From assembly GCA_001768325.1 (NCBI GenBank), contig MENQ01000001.1, positions 124,001 through 188,000 on the forward strand: a DNA stretch of 64,000 nucleotides, given 5' to 3'. The DNA is from Bacteroidetes bacterium GWC2_46_850 (GTDB lineage Bacteria; Bacteroidota; Bacteroidia; Bacteroidales; Dysgonomonadaceae). Both the position numbers and the translations under genes were made by a program. Below, one piece after another: positions 44,884 to 53,032 of this stretch. How positions within the stretch are numbered: position 1 is the first letter of the stretch; each line of letters opens with the position of its first letter. The notes beneath the pieces were generated by a model. The model made no database searches and was not told the DNA's origin. It saw only the letters and a list, made by a program, of their open reading frames with translations.

Positions 44884-44914
44884 GGTAGAGAAATAGATAC
44901 AGATGGTGGATAAA
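44884..44914 (-). promoter_or_regulatory. 31-bp operator upstream of the GH97 gene (candidate HTCS site)
   Basis: Read towards the gene, half-sites TTTATCCACC and TTTCTCTACC have their TCYACC parts exactly 21 bp apart. The site differs by only a few bases from the one at 46560-46590 and shares the same frame with that at 50991-51021. The spacing of two helical turns suits a dimeric AraC-type regulator bound next to the polymerase. Confidence 0.7.
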
Positions 44915-44921
44915 TCAGTAA

Positions 44922-44963
44922 AATTGTCGTCAAAATCCTGATTCTCGGAATTTGACGACAATT
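44922..44963 (-). terminator. Terminator after the GH43 gene
   Basis: A perfect 13-bp stem (AATTGTCGTCAAA / TTTGACGACAATT) with a 16-base loop. On the minus strand it is followed by TTTTACTG. It separates the GH43 gene from the GH97 promoter. Confidence 0.8.
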
Positions 44964-44995
44964 ATTTTATTGATTGGAAACTACACAGTTCCTAT

Positions 44996-46504
44996 TTATT
45001 TAATTTTTTTACCCCATACCGAACGACCATCTTCATCGAGTCCGGTCAGAAGGATCGTGCGTGTTTGATTTTCCCAGTCCTGTCCTTCAAATATATGTAA
45101 ATTACGGAATGCTTTATTTCTTAAAGTAAGGGTCATCATCTGATCTTTTTTAGAGAAGCTCCATGAACCATTGTCGCTCGTAGTACCATTATCATTCAGG
45201 TGCACAGGAAATGAGTCGTTCCATTCCTCTTTCTTTAAACTGCCCTCGCCCCACATAATCTGCCCCGCTTCTAGCTGTCTGTCATAAACAGATTCTCTGA
45301 TTCTGATCATCTCCCATTCTCCGGCAATATCCTTTTCTTTAACCTTCCATTCACCGTCACCAGCGTACCTTTGTGGTGATACGACCGGCCATCCGTCTGG
45401 AGTAAAAAAAAGCTCTCTCACGTGTAGTACCATCAGTTGATTTCCCGGTGACAAACGCCCTTGGTGTACCATGAAGTAACGTCCCTCTCCAGTGGCCATC
45501 ACACCGCAATGTCCCGTGCCTGCCCATCCGGTATGATGATTGAACCTGTATGGCGCCATGATCACAGGATAATTATTGGTCGTATCATTCAGGTTCTTTC
45601 CGAAATAATCATAAAAAGGTCCTTCCGGTCGGTCTGATCGTCCCACCCGAATATTGTAGGTGGTCATGAGCGGGTCATATGAAACAAAAAGAAAATATTG
45701 TTTCAATTGGGGGTTATAGATTATCTCCGGAGCTTCAAGGTTGTCTTTCCTGTAGTTGGCTCTTCGGGCTATCAAGTGACCCAGATCATCTTTTTTACGG
45801 GTTAATCCTGTGACAGGATCGAGCTCCACACAATACAATCCCCCAAAATACGAACCATAGTGCATCCATATCTTTCCGTTATCCACATCTTCAACAATTG
45901 TTGGATCGATGGCGTTCATGGGTGTCTGGCTGTTGCTTCTCACAACTGCCCCTTTTTGTTCCCAGGGTCCCTCCGGGGTATTGGATTCGGCCATCCCTAT
46001 CCAGGATGTTTTTTTCCCAAATGCCGAGACACTGTAGTAAAGCCGGTACTTGTCCTCTTTTTTTATTACGTAGGGCGCCCATATGTTTGTTGCCCCTCTT
46101 CCTGCGTTGTGAGCATGTACCCATTCCACAGCCTCCTGCGGAATATCGGAGAAAGCCCAACCTACAAAATCCCACTGAACAAGATCTTTCGATCTTCTGA
46201 TCTGGATGTTACCGAGAGGAACGTTTTTCTCTCTGGCACGTTCTCTATTTTCTGCAAAAATTGCATCGGTGGAGTAGATGTAATAATAATCACCGAATTT
46301 TTTGATAGCCGGATCGTGCACATTATAGGTCCCCCATTCTTTGTAATGTTCCATAGCAGAGAGATACGTATAGTCATCGGTCCATGGATTCGTTTTGACC
46401 GTCGGAATTGGAGATTGTTGTACTTGTTTACAAGAGAACAATAAAAGAAACAGTGAAACGGCAAAGAGGTTTCTTAATCGCAGTTGGGGGTATTTTTTAT
46501 TCAC
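44996..46504 (-). CDS. GH43 endo-alpha-1,5-L-arabinanase-like lipoprotein
   Basis: A 502-residue GH43 enzyme with the three catalytic acids of the family: Asp64 in NVHDPAI, the pKa-modulating Asp in NAIDPTIV and Glu in LEAPEII. A C-terminal beta-domain (EGSLKKEEW to SVWGKKIK) matches the accessory domain of two-domain endo-arabinanases. The lipobox LLFSC is followed by KQVQQ without the acidic residues of surface-export signals, so a periplasmic location is likelier than the cell surface. The GTG start at 46504 is chosen because the promoter's -7 box covers the ATG at 46534. It is paralogous to the GH43 gene at 58098. Confidence 0.87.
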   Translation of the reverse strand: MNKKYPQLRLRNLFAVSLFLLLFSCKQVQQSPIPTVKTNPWTDDYTYLSAMEHYKEWGTYNVHDPAIKKFGDYYYIYSTDAIFAENRERAREKNVPLGNIQIRRSKDLVQWDFVGWAFSDIPQEAVEWVHAHNAGRGATNIWAPYVIKKEDKYRLYYSVSAFGKKTSWIGMAESNTPEGPWEQKGAVVRSNSQTPMNAIDPTIVEDVDNGKIWMHYGSYFGGLYCVELDPVTGLTRKKDDLGHLIARRANYRKDNLEAPEIIYNPQLKQYFLFVSYDPLMTTYNIRVGRSDRPEGPFYDYFGKNLNDTTNNYPVIMAPYRFNHHTGWAGTGHCGVMATGEGRYFMVHQGRLSPGNQLMVLHVRELFFTPDGWPVVSPQRYAGDGEWKVKEKDIAGEWEMIRIRESVYDRQLEAGQIMWGEGSLKKEEWNDSFPVHLNDNGTTSDNGSWSFSKKDQMMTLTLRNKAFRNLHIFEGQDWENQTRTILLTGLDEDGRSVWGKKIK

Positions 46505-46531
46505 AGTGTTTTCTACTTTGAGATTCAGCTG

Positions 46532-46539
46532 CAAACAAA
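46532..46539 (-). promoter_or_regulatory. Probable -7 box of the GH43 gene
   Basis: On the minus strand TTTGTTTG is one base from TAnnTTTG. It lies 20 bases downstream of the operator, the same spacing as at the other two sites, and 28 bases before the GTG start. Confidence 0.5.
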
Positions 46540-46559
46540 CTGTAATTCTTTAACCAAAA

Positions 46560-46590
46560 GGTAGAGAAATGAACACAGAAGGTGGATAAA
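46560..46590 (-). promoter_or_regulatory. 31-bp operator upstream of the GH43 gene (candidate HTCS site)
   Basis: Half-sites TTTATCCACC and TTTCTCTACC read towards the GH43 gene, with TCYACC units 21 bp apart. The site lies in the gap between the GH43 gene and the divergent sensor gene, so it could also affect the sensor. A single further GGTGGATAA unit lies at 46631, close to the sensor promoter. Confidence 0.7.
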
Positions 46591-46645
46591 ACGAACGTTT
46601 CGAGAAATCGGTTCTTTTTTAACTTATTTAGGTGGATAATTATTT

Positions 46646-46653
46646 TACTTTTG
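46646..46653 (+). promoter_or_regulatory. -7 box of the hybrid two-component sensor gene
   Basis: TACTTTTG matches TAnnTTTG, 20 bases before the start codon. Confidence 0.6.
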
Positions 46654-46672
46654 TGATTATTGAAAGGGTATC

Positions 46673-49600
46673 ATGAAAAGAAAAGTTATTTATTTAATTG
46701 GCATTTTGCTTCTTCAATCTGTTTTTTTACATGCACAGAAGTTCACCGGTGACACCTATAATATACAGTTTGTCACCATGGATAATGGCCTTTTGCATCA
46801 TTATATCGATGATATATACAAAGATAAGACAGGCTATCTCTGGTTCTCCACCGGAGGCGGACTCTCCCGATACGATGGATACAAGTTTGTGCATTACAAC
46901 ATGAATTCAGCACCTGTAGCCTTGAAAGGGAATTTTATCCATAAGGTGTGTGAAGATAATTTCAGCAGGTTATGGATTGCCTCTGAAGGTGGTTTGGATG
47001 TGCTTGATCTGAGAAAGAATGAGAAAGTGGATCTGTTTTCAGATGTGGATACGCTACGATTATCTTTTCCTGATACCCCGGTGATCAATATACTGAAAGA
47101 TTCAAAAGGTGATATATGGCTTTATTCCAATAGTATATATAAAATAGGTCTCAAGGATGACGGCTCAATTCAGGATATTCTCCTTTATGGCGATGAGCTT
47201 CAATCTGAACTATTTGTAGCCCTGGCCGATATTGACAATGATGGAAATATATGGGCAGGTTTCAACAATGAAGTATTTAAATTGTTTCCAGCAGCGAGCG
47301 GCCAACTTGAAGCTGTATCGGTATCTGATAAGTTGCAATTCGACACCAAAACAATGATCATGAAATTCCTGCTCAAGGAGAATGATGTATGGATAGGAAC
47401 TGATCGTGGGTTGTACAGATATTTCATAAACGAAGATGTTTTGAAAATATACAGGAGCAATGCCGATGATCCACATGCCCTCTCGCACGATTATGTATCT
47501 GAGCTGGCCCTGACTGATTCCCGGCAATTGATTGCCGGCACGCTGAAAGGAATCAATCTCTATAACTCCTCATCGGATGCGTTCGATCAGATTGCCGAAG
47601 ATAACACGACAGACGGACTGGGACTAAACAGTAACTTTATCAATACGATATTCTACGAGGAGGGTATTCTATGGCTGGGTACCGAGACAGGAGGTGTGAA
47701 TAAACTCTCTCCCGGGAATTCATTCATCAGAAACTACACACACGACAAAAATATCAAGGGATCCATTTCCAGAAACCCTGTGAATGTAATCCTCGAGGAT
47801 GAGAAGGAACAACTCTGGATAGGTACTGTTGAGGGCGGATTAAATCTGAAGAGGAAAGATCAGGAGTCTTTTACTCATTATACCTCATCGTCAACGGCCC
47901 GGTTAAGTCACAATTCTGTGAGTGCTTTAAGCATGGATGGTGAGCAACGATTATGGACCGGTACGTGGGGTTACGGGGTCACACTGCTTAACATGAATGA
48001 TGCCGACAAAGGACCGGTTAAGTATATCAATACCGGCAACTATCCCGGTTTTTTTCTTGATTTTGTGGGTGCACTCTCATACGACAAGCTGAACAATGCC
48101 ATGTGGATCGGAACGAACCAGGGTCTCTTTTATTATGATATAGAAAAAGACAGTCTCCAAAAACCCTTCCGCGACAACCTTTCGGATCATATCAACGGAA
48201 TTATCGGATCGATGATAGACAGTGATAATCAATTATGGCTGGGATGTTCCGAAGGGGTCTACGTCATCGATCTCAACAAGCCGAGAGATTCTTTTTTTTC
48301 ATACGATCACCTGAAATATAAGCTCGATAATCCACAATCCAAGCTGGTGGAGCGAATCACTAGCTTCTGCATTGACACAGATGGCATTTTATGGCTGGGT
48401 AGTGATGGTTTCGGTATATATAAGCGCACGATCAATGATGATGGATCTTATTCCTTTCAGTCATTTACTACTTCACACGGATTAGCCAACAACAATGTGA
48501 AAGGTTTGCTGGAGGATGACAAGGGTAACCTGTGGATCAGTACGATTAATGGATTATCATGCTACAACAAAAAAACCGACAGTTTCACCAATTATTATGA
48601 GGAGGATGGACTTGTTTCGGGCCAGTTTTACTGGAACGCATATATCAAGACAAAAAGTGGGCTGCTCTATTTTGGAACTCTAAACGGTCTGGTGGCCGTA
48701 AACCCGGAGATGATCAGTTCGGATGCCGCTGAATACAGGGTTACACTGACCGATTTCTATGTGAACAACGAAAGGATAAACCCTGGAAGAATAATCAGGG
48801 AAGATATCTCAGTGACAGATAAAATTACACTTCACGAGAAAACAAGATCATTCTCCATCGATTTCTCCGCGCTGAACTATCGTGCCATAAGCAATTATGT
48901 GTATGCCTATCAGTTGGTGGGATATGATGAGAGTTGGATTGAACTGGATAAAGACGGTCATTCGGTAACCTATATGAACCTGCCGGCAGGAAATTATGAG
49001 TTCCAGGTTAAATACGTGCCCAAAGATCAGCTCCAAACTGGGGAGATCACACAGATTTCAGTTTATATAAAGCCCTATTTCTATAAAACAGGGTGGTTTA
49101 TCTCCCTTATGATCCTGTTGGCCATTCTCGTTGTCATCATGTTGCATTTCTGGCGGGTCAGATCGTACGAGCATCAACAGAAAGTGTTGAAGCAGATAGT
49201 AGATGACCGTACAGGAGAGATAGAAAAGCAGAAAGAGGTACTGACTGCGCAGAAGAATGAACTTTCTCAACGCAATGAACTGCTGAGTTCACAAAATGAA
49301 AAGATCACACGACAAAAAGAGCAGTTGGTCGGAATGTCCCAAAAAATGCGGAAGATGACTACCGAGCGTCTCGATTTCTTCACCAATATCTCTCATGAAT
49401 TTCGTACACCTATTACTCTGATTGTGGGTCCTGTGGAAAGAGCACTTAAATTAAGTACCAATCCCTATGTGATTGAACAGCTTAATTTCGCTGAAAGAAA
49501 CGCCAGGTACCTGCTTACATTAATCAATCAGTTGATGGATTTTCGCAAAATAGAGTCCAATAAGCTGGAGATAATCTATACCGCCGGCAATTTTCAGGAA

Positions 49601-50920
49601 TTCATGGAGTCTGTAATATCTCCCTTCGAATTTCAGGCCGGTGACAGGGATATTCAAATATTGAGGAGGTTCGATTTGGAAGATCGGTTTTTTTATTACG
49701 ATGATGAAGGCTTGCGAAAGATAATGACCAATCTGTTGTCAAACGCCATCAAGTACACTCCGAACAAGGGTGAGATCACGGTCTATGCAAAATCATTCAG
49801 TGAGACCTCTACAAACAGTCACAAGCTTTACATTGCGGTGAAGGACAGTGGTGCAGGTGTTCCAGAGGAAGATAAGGAGAAGGTGTTCAGGCGGTTCTAT
49901 CAGTCAAGTAATCACCTGCGTTATCCGGTACATGGTCAGAGCGGTACCGGTATCGGCCTTTATCTGACCAAACAGGTTGTGGAAGCGCTGGGTGGCAACA
50001 TATGGCTTAAGAACAATAAAAAAGCCGGTACCACCTTCCGGATTGTTTTGCCACTGCACAAGCTGAATCCTCAAGTACAGGTCATGAAGCATGAGCGTCG
50101 TTTTCCCGCAGATGAGGAAGACCTACATGTACAAAATCTGCGAAACTGGCAGAAGGAGCGCCTTACCTTCCTTGTAGTGGAAGATAACAGAGATATGTGC
50201 CGGTATGTATGTTCCCTGCTATCTCCTTATTACAACACACTTGAGGCAGGCAACGGAGTGGAAGCATTGAAAATACTGGAACATTATAATGTTGATTTCA
50301 TTATCAGTGATTTGATGATGCCGGAAATGGATGGGCTGGAACTCTCCAAAAATGTGAAGGAAAACTTCACCCTATCTCACATCCCTTTTTTGATGCTCAC
50401 TGCAAAGACATCGGAGAAAGCACGAACCGATAGTTATCGGATGGGCGTTGATTCTTATATTGTGAAGCCGTTTGATGAAGATATGTTAATTGCACGTATC
50501 CGTAATATTCTGGAAACGAGGGAGAGATATCAGCAGAGATTCATCGATGATATGTCGGTAGACATCCTGGAGATCAGCGAAGAATCGAATGATAAAAAGT
50601 TTATGGATCGGGTGCTCGTGGTGATGAAGGAAAATTACCAGAACTCCTATTTCGAGGTGAGTGATTTTGCCGAAACCGTCGGTGTAAGTAAGTCGCTGAT
50701 GAATAAAAAACTAAAGGCCCTGAGCGGCAAGTCCGCCGGAGAGTTTATCCGGATCTACAGGTTAAATCTTGCTTATAATATCATTCTGCAGAATAAAAAA
50801 ACCAAAAATAAAAACATTGCAGATATAGCATATGAAGTGGGATTCAATGATCCCAAATATTTTACCCGTTGTTTCTCCAAACAATTTGATATCACTCCCA
50901 GTAAGCTGCTTGAAAAGTAG
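46673..50920 (+). CDS. Hybrid two-component system sensor/regulator (HTCS) of the arabinan locus
   Basis: A 1415-residue single protein combining sensor kinase and response regulator. After a signal sequence, the periplasmic part has two sets of propeller repeats (LWFSTGGGLSRYDGYKF, LWLGTETGGVNKL, LWISTINGLSCYN) and a Y_Y_Y domain (YVYAYQLVGYDESWIELD). One membrane helix spans about 808-830. Inside are a coiled coil, the kinase with His908 (NISHEFRTPITL), an ATPase domain, a receiver with Asp1213 (IISDLMMPEMDG) and a C-terminal AraC-type DNA-binding domain. Known HTCSs bind the breakdown oligosaccharide of their locus. It lies between the GH43/GH97 genes and susCD and is the obvious reader of the shared 31-bp operators. 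Confidence 0.96.
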   Translation: MKRKVIYLIGILLLQSVFLHAQKFTGDTYNIQFVTMDNGLLHHYIDDIYKDKTGYLWFSTGGGLSRYDGYKFVHYNMNSAPVALKGNFIHKVCEDNFSRLWIASEGGLDVLDLRKNEKVDLFSDVDTLRLSFPDTPVINILKDSKGDIWLYSNSIYKIGLKDDGSIQDILLYGDELQSELFVALADIDNDGNIWAGFNNEVFKLFPAASGQLEAVSVSDKLQFDTKTMIMKFLLKENDVWIGTDRGLYRYFINEDVLKIYRSNADDPHALSHDYVSELALTDSRQLIAGTLKGINLYNSSSDAFDQIAEDNTTDGLGLNSNFINTIFYEEGILWLGTETGGVNKLSPGNSFIRNYTHDKNIKGSISRNPVNVILEDEKEQLWIGTVEGGLNLKRKDQESFTHYTSSSTARLSHNSVSALSMDGEQRLWTGTWGYGVTLLNMNDADKGPVKYINTGNYPGFFLDFVGALSYDKLNNAMWIGTNQGLFYYDIEKDSLQKPFRDNLSDHINGIIGSMIDSDNQLWLGCSEGVYVIDLNKPRDSFFSYDHLKYKLDNPQSKLVERITSFCIDTDGILWLGSDGFGIYKRTINDDGSYSFQSFTTSHGLANNNVKGLLEDDKGNLWISTINGLSCYNKKTDSFTNYYEEDGLVSGQFYWNAYIKTKSGLLYFGTLNGLVAVNPEMISSDAAEYRVTLTDFYVNNERINPGRIIREDISVTDKITLHEKTRSFSIDFSALNYRAISNYVYAYQLVGYDESWIELDKDGHSVTYMNLPAGNYEFQVKYVPKDQLQTGEITQISVYIKPYFYKTGWFISLMILLAILVVIMLHFWRVRSYEHQQKVLKQIVDDRTGEIEKQKEVLTAQKNELSQRNELLSSQNEKITRQKEQLVGMSQKMRKMTTERLDFFTNISHEFRTPITLIVGPVERALKLSTNPYVIEQLNFAERNARYLLTLINQLMDFRKIESNKLEIIYTAGNFQEFMESVISPFEFQAGDRDIQILRRFDLEDRFFYYDDEGLRKIMTNLLSNAIKYTPNKGEITVYAKSFSETSTNSHKLYIAVKDSGAGVPEEDKEKVFRRFYQSSNHLRYPVHGQSGTGIGLYLTKQVVEALGGNIWLKNNKKAGTTFRIVLPLHKLNPQVQVMKHERRFPADEEDLHVQNLRNWQKERLTFLVVEDNRDMCRYVCSLLSPYYNTLEAGNGVEALKILEHYNVDFIISDLMMPEMDGLELSKNVKENFTLSHIPFLMLTAKTSEKARTDSYRMGVDSYIVKPFDEDMLIARIRNILETRERYQQRFIDDMSVDILEISEESNDKKFMDRVLVVMKENYQNSYFEVSDFAETVGVSKSLMNKKLKALSGKSAGEFIRIYRLNLAYNIILQNKKTKNKNIADIAYEVGFNDPKYFTRCFSKQFDITPSKLLEK

Positions 50921-50990
50921 ATAAATGAAAAATACCGCGCATAAACAGTATGTGAGCAGGCCTAAATAGTTAAAAGATAAGGGTTGCTCA

Positions 50991-51021
50991 TTTCTCCACC
51001 TTATTTCATCTTTTGTCCACC
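50991..51021 (+). promoter_or_regulatory. 31-bp operator upstream of the SGBP-susCD operon (candidate HTCS site)
   Basis: Half-sites TTTCTCCACC and TTTTGTCCACC have TCCACC units at 50995 and 51016, exactly 21 bp apart. Orientation towards the gene and position relative to the -7 box match the sites ahead of the GH97 and GH43 genes. Confidence 0.7.
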
Positions 51022-51041
51022 ATTGTTCAATGAACTATTCG

Positions 51042-51049
51042 AATCTTTG
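51042..51049 (+). promoter_or_regulatory. Probable -7 box of the SGBP-susCD operon
   Basis: AATCTTTG is one base from TAnnTTTG and starts 20 bases after the operator. It implies an untranslated leader of about 150 bases before the SGBP start, in which no strong hairpin or gene is seen. Confidence 0.5.
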
Positions 51050-51204
51050 CACATATTAAAGTATGTTTTTATAGTCAAAAGTTGTTTAATTTCTTTTCGA
51101 CCTTTTTGCGATACGATCGTGTGTCTGAGAAAAGAGATTGAATCAATGCGATGAATTTGACTTGTCGGGTCAGAACTTTAATGAATAGAATAATATATTA
51201 CCGT

Positions 51205-52920
51205 ATGAAAACAACAAAACTAATGAAAGGCGCATTATTCGCAGCAATTTTGGGGACTTTTGTCCTGATCGGGTGCGAAAAACTGGATACCTACACAATT
51301 GTAGCGCCCTCCGACCTGCAAAACAGGATTGATTCAATTGCGGCCGAAAAGGCGAAACATTCCACCGGCGATACTACTTATATCGACATAACCACAGCCA
51401 TTGTTGGAGCTGAAGATAACAGTGCTGCCTGGTGGACCGCTTTCTCTGATTATTTTGCTATTCCGGTAAACAAGCTGTTGCATCTGGAGTTCGTGAACCA
51501 CGGCACCGGTGTCAACAACTGGAACAACTGGAACCTTGCCGTTACCAATGAAGTGGCAGATCGTGATGGTGATGGCTACAAGGAGTATTTTGTGCTCCGT
51601 TCCGATGCATATGGCTGGGGGGGCACCATGGCTGACGACGGTTATGCCTACGATGCTGGCATGATCTCCTTCGACTATCCGGACACCGATGGTGATGGCG
51701 ATATATGGAACGACTTCCGCACCACCATGCAGGGTGCCCTTGTTACCCTTGAAATCGATCATTCGTCTACCGGCAATGTATTTGTAACGGCTACAGCAGT
51801 CGGCACAAATGGTGTTGAACTGGTGATGACTTACCAGCAACCGGTTTCTGCTGCCAATAATATCGTCGCTTTTTTGGTTTGCGATGGCAGCTATTTTGAA
51901 ATGAAGAAAGCTTACCTCATACCATCGAAGGTTACAGTTGTGGAAGATGTTGCACCGGTGTCCATTGAGGTGGAGGGTGCTCCCGAGTTTGTGGAGTTTG
52001 GAAACGAAGATTTCTGGGGTGATGCTGTCGCCACAGTAACCTATGCCGACGGATCATCTGAACAGGTGAGTCCTGATGACATCTCCTTTACCGTTATACC
52101 TGATATGACGACACTTGGAGAAAAAACAGTAATTGTTGCCTATAGTAAAACAAAACAAGGTGCATACGGTCGCGCTGTCTCAACCTTCTACACACTGGAG
52201 GTTACAAATCCGGTGGCAGAGATGGAGATTACGACCATGCCTGATATCACAACATACTATTTTTACGATGCTGATTCGATCGTTTTCGATAAAAAAGGAC
52301 TGGTAGTTACTGCCACCTATTCCGATGGGTCAATTGGAGTACTTGCTAACTCCGGTCTCCAATTCAGCAAGATTCCTGCTGTAGAAGGATCGCAAAATGC
52401 GATAATCACCTACAAGGGTGCCACTGGTAATGTGACTGTCAATTGTCCGTTAACTCTAATAAAGGGAACAGGACAGGTAGGCTTTACCGACTTCTCCACG
52501 CCCTGGTGGAGTGAATTCTCAGATGACTTCCCCGTTGCTGCGGGTGAGAGCAAGATAATAACCATGTATTGCTATTCCAATAATTTGCAACCCTATCACA
52601 GCCCAAGCACAATTCTGCGCAAAGCCGATCTGACCGAATATGGGGTGGTACGTATGGACAACTTCGGCTGGGGCGACGGCTATGCAACCGCTACGGCCAC
52701 ATCAGACTGGAACTGGGATACATTCGCTTCTAACATCAATGGGTCAAAAGTGGTAATTACGGTCACCAACAACGGTGATAATACAGCCGATGTGCTTTAC
52801 AATGTAACTTATACTACCGGCGAGACCCACTTCCAGAAGTATGAGGGTTTCACGGTAGACAGCTCTGATCTGAATTGTACGCTTGTATTAGAGGGAGCAT
52901 ACCTTGTACTTGTAAATTAG
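51205..52920 (+). CDS. Surface glycan-binding lipoprotein with two related binding modules around Ig-like domains
   Basis: A 571-residue lipoprotein (start MKTTKLMKG at 51205; lipobox LIGC) without catalytic motifs. Two modules resemble each other. One at about 50-215 has AAWWTAFSDYFAIP, YGWGG and IWNDFRTTMQGALVTLEI. One at about 400-571 has TPWWSEFSDDFPV, FGWGDG and WDTFASNINGSKVVITV. Between them lie two Ig-like repeats (VTYADGSSEQVSPDDISF and ATYSDGSIGVLANSGLQF). It precedes susC and susD and probably captures polysaccharide at the surface, like SusE/SusF/SGBP proteins, although here it is first in the operon rather than after susD. I do not recognise the binding-module family. Confidence 0.8.
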   Translation: MKTTKLMKGALFAAILGTFVLIGCEKLDTYTIVAPSDLQNRIDSIAAEKAKHSTGDTTYIDITTAIVGAEDNSAAWWTAFSDYFAIPVNKLLHLEFVNHGTGVNNWNNWNLAVTNEVADRDGDGYKEYFVLRSDAYGWGGTMADDGYAYDAGMISFDYPDTDGDGDIWNDFRTTMQGALVTLEIDHSSTGNVFVTATAVGTNGVELVMTYQQPVSAANNIVAFLVCDGSYFEMKKAYLIPSKVTVVEDVAPVSIEVEGAPEFVEFGNEDFWGDAVATVTYADGSSEQVSPDDISFTVIPDMTTLGEKTVIVAYSKTKQGAYGRAVSTFYTLEVTNPVAEMEITTMPDITTYYFYDADSIVFDKKGLVVTATYSDGSIGVLANSGLQFSKIPAVEGSQNAIITYKGATGNVTVNCPLTLIKGTGQVGFTDFSTPWWSEFSDDFPVAAGESKIITMYCYSNNLQPYHSPSTILRKADLTEYGVVRMDNFGWGDGYATATATSDWNWDTFASNINGSKVVITVTNNGDNTADVLYNVTYTTGETHFQKYEGFTVDSSDLNCTLVLEGAYLVLVN

Positions 52921-53032
52921 AAATCAACAAATAAATGATCGTATGAGATGAGCCTGAGAAGCATTTTACACAAGTGAAATGATTTGAATGCGAGTTTCCT
53001 GTGATGCTTTGAAAAATTAAAAGTTTTATCAT

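Noticed and set aside
46610-46640. Fourth full operator before the sensor gene
   Set aside because: One good GGTGGATAA unit lies at 46631, but the partner 21 bp away matches only in GGT, so a complete site is not supported.
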